This document shows positions 22,501 through 37,500 of a DNA stretch of 64,000 nt, in pieces. The position numbers and the translations under genes were made by a program. Every line of letters starts with the position of its first letter. Within the stretch, counting starts at the first letter, position 1. Source of the stretch: Pterobdella sp. o SKG-2022 (lineage: Eukaryota > Annelida > Clitellata > Hirudinida > Piscicolidae); NCBI GenBank assembly GCA_964035795.1, contig OZ038322.1:3072264-3136263 (forward strand). Reading direction: 5' to 3'. The notes under the pieces are model-generated. The model was given only the letters and a program-made list of their open reading frames with translations, was not told the DNA's origin and did not search any database.

Positions 22501-25500
22501 AACTGAATAAATAATTTTATGTTCAAAGCCTAAAATTTTATAATCTCCCAAAGTACGTGAGTGGTTAATGTGACAGATTTGAAGGTATCATTTGTTATGG
22601 ACGGAGACAGATGAAAAGGCTCGTCAAATGGAAATCATGAATTTGATACGTTATGACTGATATAAAGAATAATGCAAAGATTTTACGCTGCTTCGTGGAA
22701 AATAAGCTCACAAAAACTCATGTTTAATGGAACTGAAATGTTCCAAGACGATTATGAAGCGGATAATGAAAGAAATACTTTTTTTTAAATAATTAAAGTT
22801 TTATAATCAGAATTTTTTATTAAAATATAAATTTTTTATTTTTTATTCCTATTTAATATTTATAAAAACAAAAAATTCCACAATGTTGGTTATTAATTTA
22901 TGTCAAAGTTTCTTTGCGAAACATTTATTTTTGATAAGTCAGATCTAACTTAAAAACTAATCCTTTTTACCTATTAATAAATATAAGATACATATGAATT
23001 CCTTGAAGCATAAAAAGAATACATTTCTAACATAATAAATTTGTTCCAAAGTTTAGTAACATTTAAAGAAAAATATTTTTATTAACTAAACAGCACGAAG
23101 CTTTTTGTCGAACTGGCATTATAATGAGAGTTATACCGACTTTGTATTAGGAAGTTTCTTGGCATCCAATAATTTTTGAAAATTGAGGTTTATGCTGAAT
23201 AACTTATTTTTGGACTCGACAAATTATATTAATGAAACTATTAATCATTATCACAATTTTAAATAAAAAACAAAAATGAAAGTGAGGATAAATTAAAATT
23301 TTCAAATGAAAGTTGAAAATTGAAATCCTGATTGTCTAAGCAACGTACAAGATTTTGCATGAGAATCGCATGCGAGTCATTGTAAAAAAGTTCCAAGCGG
23401 CAAAAGCCTTTGTGTCACTGTTTTAAGTTGGACCGATCATAGGCTTGGTTAGTTGAAAAATGTTAGTTTTTTTTTCTTGAAAATATTCATGTATCAGAAT
23501 GTTTAAATATTTACGGATTGTACAAAAAGCTTTGTTAGTTGATAAATGTTAGGTTTTTTTTCATAAAACTTCTTTAATGTATCAGAATGTTTTTAAAATT
23601 TTCTTAAATAGTGTTCTTTGAAATTAAATAGATATTTTTTTTCAAATAAAAAATATATTTTTATTCAGATAAGAATGTAAAAAAATGATTATTTCAGTAC
23701 TTTCACAATTTTTTTAAAGTCCTATGATTGGTTCATCAACTATAGGCTCGCGTCTAAAGCTAATCGATGTTTTTAATGTGAGCGCGAAGTGCCTGTCGAG
23801 TCATTATAGTACAGAAAAAAAATTTAAATTTGTGTTTCCTAAAGCGTCTTTTCTTAGAGTTCAAAGCGCTCGATATAAATTCAATGTAACGAAAGCACTG
23901 TGGAACAGAAGCTGATTGTCAGCCCAACATATTTTGTAATTTGTTCATAAAACTTTACAGTGCTTTGAAAAATGGATAAAAGATTTAAAACTTCTAAGAA
24001 CTGTAATCATCATCCAAGTTCTAGGCCGGTTTTACCGATCGTGCTTTTTCTTTGAAGGAGTGTTTGATTATGATATGGAGTCGTCATGAAAGATCGCACA
24101 CGTTGTGATCAAAGGTTTAATTGGAAGACTCCTGGATCAAAATATCAACAGCAAGCTTTATGGAAAAAAAACAAAATAATAATTTTATGACATTTGTGAA
24201 GTCAGAAAAAGTCTGCTATTTTCAATGATAAAAATAAAATGTTGACTTTTTTCAATGGTTATGAAATTAAAATACAATAACTTAAGTTATAATATGGTTT
24301 GATTTGAATTATTTGAAAATAATTATCATGAGAAAATATGATAGAGGTTCGGTAAGAAAGTCTTTCAAAATATATCATTATAGCCTAGTTTGAACTTATT
24401 GCATGTTCACTGCACTAATTTGTCTTTGACGTCATTGGAGCTACACTAGAAACGCCCGAAGTTTGAAACCTCCCGAGTTTGACCAGCACTATAAAGATAT
24501 GTGAGGATTATAATGAAGCATTTTGTGAAATTTTTAGAAATATTTTTAAACTTTCATTTGCTAAAATAAAAAAAATATATTTTAAATATTTAAGTATTAA
24601 ACTCGTTTTATACATCTGCAATATTAAACCCTCTTGAGCCATGTTCCCTGGGATGATGAATGGATGTCTGAAGATGCCTCAGCATTTATTTTGGAATTTG
24701 CTACAATAGTGATACACACTAATGCTTTATGTGTTCAACTTTGGCAAGCATCTAAATAGCTGATGTATTGACGAATGACAGAAGATTTTTAGCATTCCTT
24801 TTCTGAGATCACCAATGCCATGCTTTTGCAGGAGTTAACAAAAACACAAAATGAGAGATTCATGATATAACTATTTAACAATTTTATACATCGATTTAAG
24901 AAAAAACTTTATTAAATTTATTGAAAAAAAATCAGCTATAATTTTCGATATGTTTTATGAAAAGGCTAAACTTATCAAAAATTATAGCTGATTTTTGCTC
25001 AATAAATTTACTAAAGTTTTTCCATAAATCGACGTGAAAAATTTTTTAAAATTATTTATAAGTGATTCAAGATTTCTCTAAAAAGTTAAATGATACAACT
25101 AATTTTTCAGTGTTTTAACAAAATGTGAAATTCAATGTGAAAAACTAAAAAATTTGTAGCATCGTAATACATAAACACAGCTTCAAAAACAAAGAAAGCC
25201 AATCAGGATTGATTCTTTTTTGGAACTGCATGTGTGTTGGATAGCCACTCAAATTGGATCTTCAAAGTTAAACCAGAGTTCTTGGATCAGCTGAACCATT
25301 GAAACATTAAGCCATGTAAAAATTTGATGTTTTTCTAGGTTTTTGAAAACTACGGAAAAATTAAGATTTTCCCAAAAGCACATCATGATAATGAAGAAGC
25401 GCGTCTTTCGCGAGCGAAGACCACCACTCTTCCTGGGTTCTGTGGGTGCGAAGATGACTGGTAAGACCAATCCTCGCACTGGTGTTTTTTACAGTGTGGA

Positions 25501-28500
25501 CAGAGATACGCTTAAGTAGAACCAAACTTAGAAGCCCTACTCACTCTTATGTTGTGACGCTGGCGTTTCTGCTTCTGCTCTTCCAAACGCCTCGTTTCAA
25601 AACTTGACAAACCAGTGGAAACAGTGCTGCGCCAAATATTATTTCTTCACTAGTGTCAGAATCAATGCTGCATTGTTTGAGAAAAGTCTCCAGCGTGTCT
25701 TTATATCGCTTTCTTTGAACTCCAAGAGAGCGTTTGCTTTCCATCAACTCACTGAAAAGCAGTCACTTTGACAGACGTTCATCGGGCATAATGAGTACGT
25801 TTTCTGTCTACCCTAGCTGAAAACGCTTGAGAAACGCATGAATGTTCTTCATTTTAGCTGTGTCAGAGATTTTGACTTGCCATTTGATGTGAAGCATTTC
25901 CCGAAGGTATCGCATGTGGAAAGAGTTCAGCTGCCTGACGTGTTGACTATACACAGTCCATGTTTCGCAGGTGTATAGTAGTGGGGGAAGAACAACTGCA
26001 CGGTACACCTTCAAAAGGCTGATCCCTCTTTTCTTCTTCACCTTCTCAATGAGTCTGCCGATTCTACAGGAACCCTCTTTGTCAATACTGACAGAATGTG
26101 ACAGTGTGCTGTCAAGATAAATGAACTTTTCTGCTATTGGAAGCTCTTCGCCGTTGACCGTGATAACTGTTTCTGTGTAGGGATCTGGTGCATCGCTTCG
26201 GTCTTTTTGATACTTATTTTCAGACCAAAGTCGTCACAGGCTTTAGCCAACCAGTTTAATCTTTCCTGCATATTCCACTGTGTGCCAGCATTTACAGCAC
26301 AGTCGTCAGGGAATTGGAAGTCGCGGGCACTGTCTTGCTGAACTTTGGTTTTCGCCTGAATCCTAGATAAGTTGAAAAGCTTCCTATCAGTTTGAAAATT
26401 GAAGTCGACTCCAATGTCACTCAAACGAAAAACGTCAGTTAGCATGGCTGAGAAAGACATACTGAAGAGAGTTGGAGCAAGAACGCAGCCCTGTTTCACG
26501 TGGCTTGTGACTGAAAACGGCTCCGAGTACACTCCATCATCCTGCACGCTGGCTTGCATGCCGTCATAAAACTGGCTGACAATAGTTATAAACTTAGCAG
26601 GGAAAACGAACTTTACCATGATCTCTCAGAGTCCTTTTCTGCAGACATTATCGAAAGCTTTCATCAGGTCCACAAAGGTGGTGTAGAGGCCAACGTTCTA
26701 TTCTTGACACTTTTCTTGGAGTTGACGTGCTGCAAAAATCATGTCCGCTATGCCACGCCCTGGCCTGAACCCGCACTGACTTTCAGGCAATAAACCGTCT
26801 TCCAGGTGGTCAATCAAACGGTTCAACAGAACTCTAGCCAAGATTTTTTCGGCGATAAAGAATAGCGTGATGCCACGATGGTTGTCCCATAATTGACGAT
26901 TTTCTTTGTGCTTGTATAGATGGTCTATAAAAGCCTCTTTAAGTTCAGGCGAAATAAGTTTTTGTTATAGATAGATTGGGATAGCTTAGATAGTTTCATG
27001 ATCATAATTGGGCCACCAAAGGCGTAAATTTTCACAAGAATGGAGTCATGACCAGGTGACTTTTCATTTCACAGCCGCGTCACTGCTTTTTCTACTTTTG
27101 CTTCAAAAGGAACGTCAGAAAGGAAGTGCTTGATTGAGACTTGGGGCAGTCTTGCGATCACGTCCACGTTAATGGTGGAAAAACGGTTGAGAACACACTT
27201 GAAGTGCTCTGCCCAGCTTTCAAGAACTTTCTCTTTTTCTCTGATCAGTACGTTCCCAGCTGCACTAAACAGGAGAAACGATCCAGTTGAAGTTGGTCCG
27301 TAAACAGTCTCGAGTGCACTGTAGAAATTTTTCAAAACATTATGATCAGCAAAACATTGGATTTCGTCGGCTTTATCGCTGAGCCATTTATCCTGCATTC
27401 GACGCAGCTTTAGCTGTATATTTCTCCTGATGTTGCAGAATGCAGCTTTCTTCGCTGCAGATGACGGGTCGTTATAATGTGCTGTTTGGATACAATGTTT
27501 CTAATCCAACATGGATTGAATGTGTTCATTGTTGTCATTGAACTAGTCCTTGTTTTTTTTGTTTAGTGGTACTCACCACTTCTAAGGCTGTAGCATAAGC
27601 GACATCTGTGAAAGTCACCCAGTCTGACTCAGCATCCTATGAGTCAAAGCTCTGCTGTTGCAGCTTTTTTTCGAGCTTCTCAGTCAATGCCTGTTTGATG
27701 TGGTTTCCATTGAGCTTGAAAACACTCGGGTGTTTTAGGGCTTTTTTTCTCTGCGATCGTATGTGCGGCTAAATTTTGATGTTCAGCTTTGAGAGCAACA
27801 GGAGATAGACTGTCCAATACTCCGCTTCACACATGGCTTTTGTGGCTCTGACGTCATTCTTGTTTTTTTGCCTGACGAGTCCAGCAAGTGCCAGTGCTTG
27901 GAGCGAGAATGCATCCAAGTCGTCTTATTACGTTTGGGTAAGCGAAAGACTGTGTTGGTGATTAGTAGCTCGTGAGCAGTGCAGGATTCCAGCAGCATTG
28001 AGCTATTGCTGTTGCATTTGCCGACTTCATTTTTTCCAAAAACTCTTACCCAGGATGTGTAATCAGTACAGATCCCAGCGTTGAAATCACCAAGAATGAC
28101 GAGTTTGTCTGCTTTGGGCACAGTAGCAATTGCTGCTTGTAGGTCTTCGTAGAACTTTTTTTTGACCTTATCATGGTTAGTCATTGTGGAAACGTAGGGG
28201 CTTATTAGAATGGCGTATCGTTTTCTGAGCAGAAGCAGTCGGATGGTGAGCAGTAGCAGTCGGGTGGTCATCAGACGATCATTAAAACCTCTGGAAGGAA
28301 AAACTAACTTGTTGACTAGGTTGGATTTGAGAGCGAATTCAACTCGTGCCTCATGACGTTCTTTTTGTTTTCAGGTAATCCAGAAAAAGTGTAGCCAGCG
28401 TGTACTTTTGACAGTTGACATTCATCGGCAAGCCGAGTCTCGCTAAGAGCGGCGTTCTGTAGCCTGTACCTTGCCAGTTCTCTTGCAATTAGCGCAGATC

Positions 28501-31500
28501 TCCTTTCATGGTTGCCTTTCCTAGCACGTTTTGTCAAAGTTCGCACGTTTCACGCGTTAAGGTGGGTGGAACCACTTTTGTTGTCTTAGTATGTTTCTTA
28601 TCGATTGTGGTGGGATCTTGTCAGCCACGACAAGCTGGCCAGGATAGGGTGAAGCAGGCAATGTTTAGGATACCTTTTCTAGTCTTCTTTCTAAACTAGG
28701 AGGGAGAGCAGTGCTATCTTTAAAAGAGCTGCTCCGTCGCTCAGGTGGCTGCCGAAACCCATCGCTACTTCTGTCGATAAAAGTAGACCATACGGCCTGA
28801 GCCACCTACGTATAGAATTGTGACTACGACTTCCAGCATATCCATGCTTGTCGCTCCGCCACGTTCCCATCGCCGCAGGGCTTGAAGAAGAACAATATGA
28901 AGCATTTCATCCAATTGTGATTTGTGCATTAATTGGTTTAAAGTGAGAGAGAGTTGTGCGTTGTCGTCAGCCTCACTCTCTCGTTTTGGCCCATCTATAT
29001 CCGGTAGCAAAACAATGTCGAGACGGCTAGAGGTAAGTCAGGATGCAGTGGATGGCCATGCCGTCTCAATGCCTTGACATGCCTTGTGCTCTCCACAAAA
29101 AGTGTTGCAGAAATGCCTTTTTAGCCGTTGGATCTTATTAGTCTCATCCGCCCAGTCTACCGGAGTTGGCTCACGTAGGATTGGCATCTTTCTTTTAATT
29201 CCCGTTGAATAACAGGTTGCTTTTGCTTCCAACAAAAAGCTTTCTCGCAAAGCTAATAAGCACATATATAGAGTCTTGTCTCAATGAATAAGCCTCTTGA
29301 AAACAAGAGGGTTGGCACTAGTGAATTGTAATATGCTATTTGAGCTTCTCGTTGCAAAACTTTTGTTCAATTTTTCAATTCTCCATCTTTAACAAGTTTG
29401 TTCAAAAATTTGAACAGAAATAATTGACTTTTTCAATGGTCATTTTGATATATCGTGGATAGGCCACACAGGTGATCCTGCAATAATATTTCCAATAAAC
29501 TTCAATAATACTTAATCTTGCATTTAAAACCTGTGATTTTTAATAATAATTTAAAACCTATTATTTGGTTTATATATTAAATACTTTGGTTGTTATTTGG
29601 TGAATTATCAAGAACAACCATTGTTTGTTCAATTTAAAAAAAAAGAGTACATAAAAATGTTTTAAGAATTTATATGGAAGTATTTTGCAATTTGATCAGA
29701 TATAAAAATTTTTTATAACATATTGCAATGTAGTATTAGAAAGTACTTTCCTGTATATTTCAAAGTATTTGCTACAAATTTAATGTAGCTAAAACACACT
29801 GGAACAGGTTCTAACACCCCACTCAGTTTTTTTCAACCACAAACTGTTACTATACAAATAAATGTTCACTTTTGAATTTCGTCAAAAAACTTTCAAAACC
29901 TGACTAGTAATTTGTTAAAAAATATATTGAAGAAGTTTTAAGGCAGACTGCTGCCAAAAAGCTAAAAAAATTTAACTATTACAAACATAACCTCATGTAG
30001 AGGAGTTTCATGATTTTAAACATGATCAATGTAAGAACAAATTAAAACTTTTCAGGTTGAGTTCACTATAGAAAAACGCTGAAAATTTTTGGAAATATGA
30101 AAAACTTTCATTGAAATTTGGTTAATTGAGTGAGGCTATGGTTTGGTGGAGTGGTTGGACGTGGTTTTTGTAGATTAATTCAATAGATTATTTTACTATA
30201 GAAACAAACACAACAATGTATTATATACTCAAAGACTATACACAAAAATATGTTTCAACTAATTAAAGTTTGAAATGAACACGATTAAACAGCAATTATC
30301 TGCAGTATCAAGTTTAGATGTTTATGATGGTTTCAATGGCTACATAACTGCTTCAATAGCCAGTTTCATGATGAAAGTTGAAAAAGCTGTTTGATTTGTA
30401 AAATTTTTCAACCTTAGTTTTCATGAGTTGAGGTTCAATCTAGGAAAAATTTGAATAAATAGTCTTTTATTTGAAAATATTTTTGAAAACTTCCGCCTTG
30501 AAACAGCTGATTGAATAAAGCACTCCATTCAAAGCTACATCCGGTTCTCGTGGAAGAAAGTTTTTCAATATTTTTTTCAAATATTTTTCAAACCACTTTA
30601 ATTGCATTAAATGCCTGAAAGTTGTTATAATTTTGAAAAGAATTTGTATAAAAAGTTGATAACTTTGAGGTAAGTTAAAGTTTATACATTGAATACAGGT
30701 AAACTTCTCATTTCATAATTGTTTTACCTAAAACCTTTGAAGAAACCTTAAAAAAAATTTTAAATTTTTCTTTTAAAGTTTTTTTTTTTTATTTCTTTAA
30801 CTCGTATTTTTCTAATTTATTTGCACTTTTTAAATAAATTATTTCTTCGAAAACTTCGTTTAATGGTTGGAATTTTTATATTATCACTTCATTCTCAATA
30901 CCACTATTTTATTTTCATGCGTCAATTTCTCATTTTAATTTCACTTAGTTTCTCTAAATAAGTCATTTGTTCAAAATTCATTAATTTCATTTATTTCATT
31001 ATAATCTATCTTGTTTTCTATCTACAATACATTGAATATACGTCGGTCCGTATAGCTCAGAGGTAGAGCAATAGAGTAATTATCTAAAAGTTACCGGGCT
31101 GGATTCCGTGTGGGCTGACAGTAAGCATCTGTTTCACAGTGTGTTTTCGCTACATTAAATTTACAGCAAGAGCTTTGATCTATAAGGAAAAGTACTATAA
31201 ATATCGCATTACATTACATTGCTATCAACATCACCAACTTTTATTTCCCTTCCTCTCAAAAATTACACCTACTAAAACAATGTCTTTTAAACAAATTGAA
31301 GTTTTTGAATTCATTACAGTGGCTACAACATCTAAAAAATGCAGTGACTTCACAAATCCATTTATAAATTACCCCGCTTACTGTCAAGTCAAGATGCAAC
31401 TATTGCAAGTATGCTTTTCCGTGTATAGATTGAAATAAAAAGTGCTCATGTCGTAGTCAAATCTACCTGAAAATTTAACCGCATATCTCACAAACATTAG

Positions 31501-34500
31501 AAGTACTGCTAAGAAATATTAAAGATCTAGTATGAGTATCCAACAGCCAGCACACTCTCTTAGCAACCATAAAAATTGTATTTCAAAACCTTTTTTATTT
31601 ATTTTCTTCAAATTAAAAGAAATGTATATTTTTATTTGAAAACACATTAATTTCAAAGTTTAACTCCCAACTGTTTTAAACTCTTGTATAAATACGCGAC
31701 ACACAAAGGCTTCAAAATTCATACGCAATTTGAAGCGGAGACATTTATTTTTACCATCAGTTTTTACAGAGTATCAATTATTTAAAATTTATTTATGAAA
31801 ATATATTACACAATATAAAAATTTGAAAATTTGAAAAATCTGTTTCAATAAGTGTTGAAAATTGTTAAAGAAGGGTCTATTGAATGAACGTTGGAGAACT
31901 CCACTGAGTATTGAAGAAAATCTTTGAAAAATAACAATGATGGAAACAATATTTTTGAGACTTAAAAAATAAAAAAACCAATTGTGTGTTGTGATGATGT
32001 GGCGTGTATCCTGTCATAATACCTGAATTTTTTAATGTTTAAAAACTGTTCGAGTAATGATGAAGGTGATGAAATAAACTAAAATCGAAATAACAATCTT
32101 ACGTAGTGAAATACAAATTACCATAAAATAATTTCTTTATATAAACAATCTAATATTAAACCACCAAATATCTCAAAAAGCAAAAAAACAATGAGTCATG
32201 ATTGGTCAAAACTATTAAATGATGAAAATATAAAAAATAGATATGCTGTAGAAATCAGAAGCCGATTTGAACAACTACAAAACCTTAATCCTGATAACTT
32301 TTCAACAAACGATATTTATGAAAATATAATAAAAGCTCACGCTGAAGCTGCTGAAAAATATGTTTCAAAAAACATCAAGCCAAAAAGAAATTTGCTATAG
32401 GAAAACGATGTGGTTTGCAAAAAGCGAAATGAGCTGAACGAAGCTTTCAAACGCAAGAAAAAAAAAACAATCTTACAAACACCCTACTTGTGAAAAAAGC
32501 TAAAATAGATCTAAAACATACATATGATAAAGAACAAAAAAATTACATGGAAAGCAAAATAAAAGAAATCAAAGATGCGCACATGAATCACCCTTCTAGA
32601 CTAGTATGGTGATACAGTGAATGAAGTGACGAGAAGAAAAGGCCCAAAACGTGGTCGAATCAAAGTAAGCAACACAGATGAACGTCTTGCTATTTGGACA
32701 ATCACCTGAATTAGATGATCAACCCGTACCAAAAGTATTTGATATTCTCCAAATTAAAACTAGTGAGTTTACTGCAATCGAGCTTCAAGCTTCTATAAAG
32801 TCTTTTTAAAATAACAAAGCTACTGGCCTTGATAATATACCAATAGAAACATGGAAAACAGGCTGTATGAACGAAGAACTATTAAAAGTAGGCAACAAAA
32901 CATATCTTGGTGATGCACCAAAATGCTGTCTACAAGGTAAAATCAACCCTGTTCCAAAAAAGGGAGACTTGGGTATAGCCAGTAATTATCGAGGAATTGT
33001 CGTCAGCATTCAAAATATACAATAAAATGTTGCTCAATAGAATACGTCCAATTTTAGACGAAAAGTTGAGAACAAACCAAAATGGCTTCAGACCTGGTCG
33101 ATCCACTCTTGCTCAAATCCTCATGCTGAGAAGAATACTCGAAGGAGTTAAATCAAAAACACTACCGGCAGTTATGATTTTTGTAGATTTCCATAAAGCT
33201 TTTGATTCAATTCATAGAGGAAAATTAATGGAAATACTAAAAGCATATGGCATTCCTCTTGAAACTGTAAACGCAATTTCAATTCTCTATAAAAACACTA
33301 CTGCTAAAGTTATTTCCCCAAATGGTGATACAAGTTTTTATCAAATTCATGCAGAAGTTTCTTAGGGAGATACACTAGCACCCTACCTGTTCATAATAGC
33401 AGTAGATTATGCAATGAGGATCTCAATCACTAATTCAGATGACTGTGGCTTTACTCTCGAAAAAGCTAAAAATAGGAGACATCTAGCACTATGTATAACA
33501 GACTACGCAGATGATATTGCCCTACTTTCAGACTCTGTGGATAAAGCTGAAAAACTGTTGCATAATGTAGAAATGACAGCCAAACTAATAGGTTTTCACA
33601 TTAATGAGAAAAAAAATAAAATATATGACATTTAACCAAAATCCTTCAAATCTCACCACAATAAACAAAAAATGCATAAAACCCACAAACGATTTTCTCT
33701 ATCTAGGATGCTGGATATATTCCAACGAGAAATACGTTGACGTAAGAATCGGTAAAGCTTGGGTTGCACTACAAAAACTAAATACTATTTGGAATTCAAA
33801 TCTGCCAAAGAACTTGAAATTAGCATTTTTCCATACTACAGTGAGCTCTGTGCTACTCTATGGATCTAGTACCTGGACATTGACAAAAAAGTTAGAAACA
33901 AAGTTAAATGGGTGCTATAAAAAAATACTAAGAGTTGTGAATAATGCAAAATGGCAGCAACGTATAAGCAATAATGTACTATACGACAACTTACCAAAGA
34001 TAACCAATACAATGCAACACAGAGAGTCAGTTTCGCAGGACATTGCTTTCTCAGTAAAGAAGTTATAAAAAATTGGTACTATGGGAGCCAAGATGTGGTA
34101 AAAATACTAGAGGAAAACCAGCTCGAAATTTTATCAACCAACTAACTGATGATACTAATCTTGATAAAGAAGATTTAAAAACAGCTATGAGCGATAGGGA
34201 GTATTGGAAGAACAAAGTCATAGAAGTTCGACTACGGTCGAAATGATGATGATGATTAAGCCACCACTTTTGAGCGATGTTTGAATCTGTTTTGGACTGA
34301 TGAATAGAATATATTAGTCACCAAGCACGATTGCTTGAATGTTTCATTATGAAAACAGAGACGAGGTTTTTTCAATAACGAAGTGGGACAAAATTTAAGG
34401 AAGGATAAAATAATGCTGGCATACCTCCTAACACAACAAAAAACAATCTCTCAAAGATGAGTCATTGAGGGCCGTTGTAGACTCCATTATAGGAGAAATG

Positions 34501-37500
34501 TTTTAACATACACACCAAAACTAATAATGAAGTTTTGACAATATTTTTTTCAAATATTATTTATAAGTAAATTTAAGATGTCTCTAAAAAGTTAATGAAG
34601 TTTTGGATTATAGTGACGATAACAGTGCAGCTGAAACCTTGTTTCATTTAGTGCTTGATAACTTCTCTAGCAAAATACTTCCTTTGAAAAAAATTATTGG
34701 AATCAAAATTAATGCAAAAAGACTTTTATAAAGTTCGAACAAAAATGTCTTCACACTGTTGGAACGAACTATTTTGAAAGAAGAACGACGGTACAAACAA
34801 GGAGTTCCAAGCAAAAATTCCCTGTTTTCAAGTGGTAGCAACCCTGCCGTGGTTGCCTCAAATCTCTACTACAAAGTCTTCAAACGCTTGCCAAAACCAA
34901 ATATAATAATGAAATAATAGATCAATCTTAAAACGCCAACGTCTGTAGCATTTTATAACCAATAAATGGTAGGTTTTGAGCTTCGGGAACAAAAATATCA
35001 CAGTAGAGAGTTCGAATGAGAGCCAAAAAAGGACAGTCGTCAATTGTTTTATGGAGTGTCAGCACACAAGTTGTCTGTGTTTAGAAGTAGTGAAAAACAA
35101 TAGAGCATTAAAATTTAAACAATTAAAAATTTACTAATTAAGTATGAAAGTTTTGAACCGGCACGTGTAGCTCAGAGGTAGAGCATTAAACTATATATCT
35201 AAAGTTTACATTTTCAATCCCACATGGACCGACAATTAGCACCTGTTCCACAGTGTCTTTTTGCTACATTAAATTTGTAGCAAGTGCTTTGATCTATAAA
35301 GAAAATTAAATTACATTACATTGAAACCAGGACGTAAACAGATGGAATGGAATGGTTTGGAATACTGCTGTTATATTTTTATCGGATTTCAAAGGTAGAA
35401 ATCATGATTTTCAAGTCATTAGAGTTACTCAAACTATTGAAAATTTGAATAAAAATCTGATATGTTATAAAGTATAATATTTTAATTTGATGAATTATTT
35501 CACAAGCAACTGCTTAATTGATCCTTCCTTCCCTCCATTTTATTCTTCCAGGTGACTCTAGGTGACACTAAGGGCGCAGAGTTCCATATCTTATTCACAA
35601 TAATGAATTTTTGTTATTTTTGAAGATAAGTTTTGAGAAATATATAACGCTACTTTAAAATTTTGTGCAACCCTAATATTTGAAATAACTTGTGGCCAAG
35701 AGCGTATTAACATAGGTAAATGGTATCATCACATGCAATATCTCCTGCAGTTGAAGTTTTTCGAGTGTTGAGAGTTTTTAAAATACTTGCAATATGTCAA
35801 AAGAAGCATGAATGTAGTTGGTTGAAAAATTGATTTTTGGACATTCAAATGGGACGAAATATTTTTCAAATGAGAATAAATTAATTTTAATGGACCACAC
35901 TAAAGTTTATAAAAAGATTGAGAATGTCCAATTAGTTTCCTGTGGAAGAGGGTCAAAAGGGGTCTAGGAGGCTTTTTATGTGAAAGAAAAGACTGACTTG
36001 ATGATTTGACATAAAACCAAAACGCTAAAAAGCATTTAAAAAGATAATAAAATTATTCATAAGCCATTATTTTGGCAAAATATTTCAGTTTCAACAAGAT
36101 AATACGATAATTCATAAGCCAAAACAATAGTTTTTGCAATAAAAAATCATTATTCCTATATACCCATTCTGAATGCCAGTATTGGACCAAAATGAAAATT
36201 TTGAAAGCTAGGTGACAAAAACGTTTTGCCAAAAAAACAATCAGTTTTGGTGCGTTCAATACCACCGAACCACTATTCTTCGTGCTTCGGAGGGTATGCT
36301 TCAAATTATGTACCATTCTTGAGTAGATCTATGCCATATCGACGCTTTGAGTTATAAGGAGCCAGAATGTAAGAAAAAATATATGGTTTTATTCGAAATT
36401 GTTTTCATTTGAAAATATAGGGTTTTTGCTCCTATAAAAATGCGCGGTTTATTTTGAGCAGATAAGTTATCTTCTATTTTTGAAAGAAGTTGAGAAACTT
36501 CATAAAGATAATTTGTTTTAAAGTTATAAATTTATGAAATTACTCCTGTTTTTAAAATAATTTTCAGTATTTTCTGTAAAAATTTTTTTTGTTATTTTTG
36601 AAACACGACATTTTACAAGCAGCACTTAATGGGATGTGTTTAAGCCGGCAAGCAAGGTGGCTGATGATTGAAGTTGTATATAGGGTTAATGAAGTGCTGA
36701 TAACTTTGTTGAATATAATGTGTACAAAATAAAAAAACTAAAATTTGAAAATGAAGAAAGTTCATATTCAAATGAAACAGTTACGTTTATAGATCAATGT
36801 TGGAAACTGCTCAAATTATGTTTTAAATTCTCTTTTATGAAAAATCATTTCCATAAATCTTTATGAAGTTGATTAATAAAAAATTAGATGCATAAAAAAC
36901 TTTAATCGTTTTCATTATAAAAAATTAATGAAAAGAGAATATGAATCAACAGCCTTCGATAAGAATCAACCAAAGAAATAGCTTGGTCCAAAACCAGAGT
37001 AGGGGCTAATAAGACTCCTGAAATTTTGCTTTTTTGATCTCAGTATCAAATTTTCATGATTCAATGATTAGATGTTGGTAATTTATTTTAGCACTATATC
37101 AGCTCAAAGATGCAGCTAGTCACTTTGTAAGAAAACGAAGAAAAGGGTGACTGTAATAACTACAGTGGCATTTCATTATCAGAAGTGAGTGCTAAAACCT
37201 TGGCGAAAACTTTTTTTTAAAAAATTTGGAAATTAGCAATTAATTATATCCTCTATCTTTGGATGGCTTTTCTACTTTTTTTCAAAATTTTTTAAGCCAA
37301 CTATGTGCTTTTTCTAGGCAAGTGCAGTATTAAAATTTTTATTAAAGCATTTGAACATAAGGTTTAAGAAAACTTCAACCATGTTTCGGTTTTTCCTGAC
37401 CATAAGTTTAGTGAACAAATTTTTCCTGAAAGTAGTTGTTGTTTCCATCTATCAGTTTGACGCAATAAAATCTTTTTCAGAATAGAGAAGATTTATACAA

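Larger units (their letters stand above)
20746..25384 (-). other. RGK intron 5, distal part: AT-rich with a microsatellite and small repeats
   Basis: Non-coding intron DNA. It holds the CAAA/CGAA microsatellite (21106-21235), a tandem duplication near 23.5 kb, a SINE remnant (23860-23930) and a foldback structure (24889-25034). Nothing else was recognised. Confidence 0.6.
29266..32189 (-). other. RGK intron 5, middle: AT-rich with SINE copies
   Basis: AT-rich intron DNA with two SINE copies (29762-29816 and 31041-31220). The 99-codon plus frame at 31139-31438 starts inside the SINE and is probably not a gene. Confidence 0.5.

Noticed and set aside
31042..31119. A functional tRNA gene
   Set aside because: The A box is good, but the B box and anticodon arm are poor and a conserved non-tRNA body and ATTAC tail follow, as in four other copies. 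This is a SINE.
31139..31438. A 99-codon plus-strand gene
   Set aside because: The frame starts inside a SINE and continues into AT-rich DNA. No features of a real protein.
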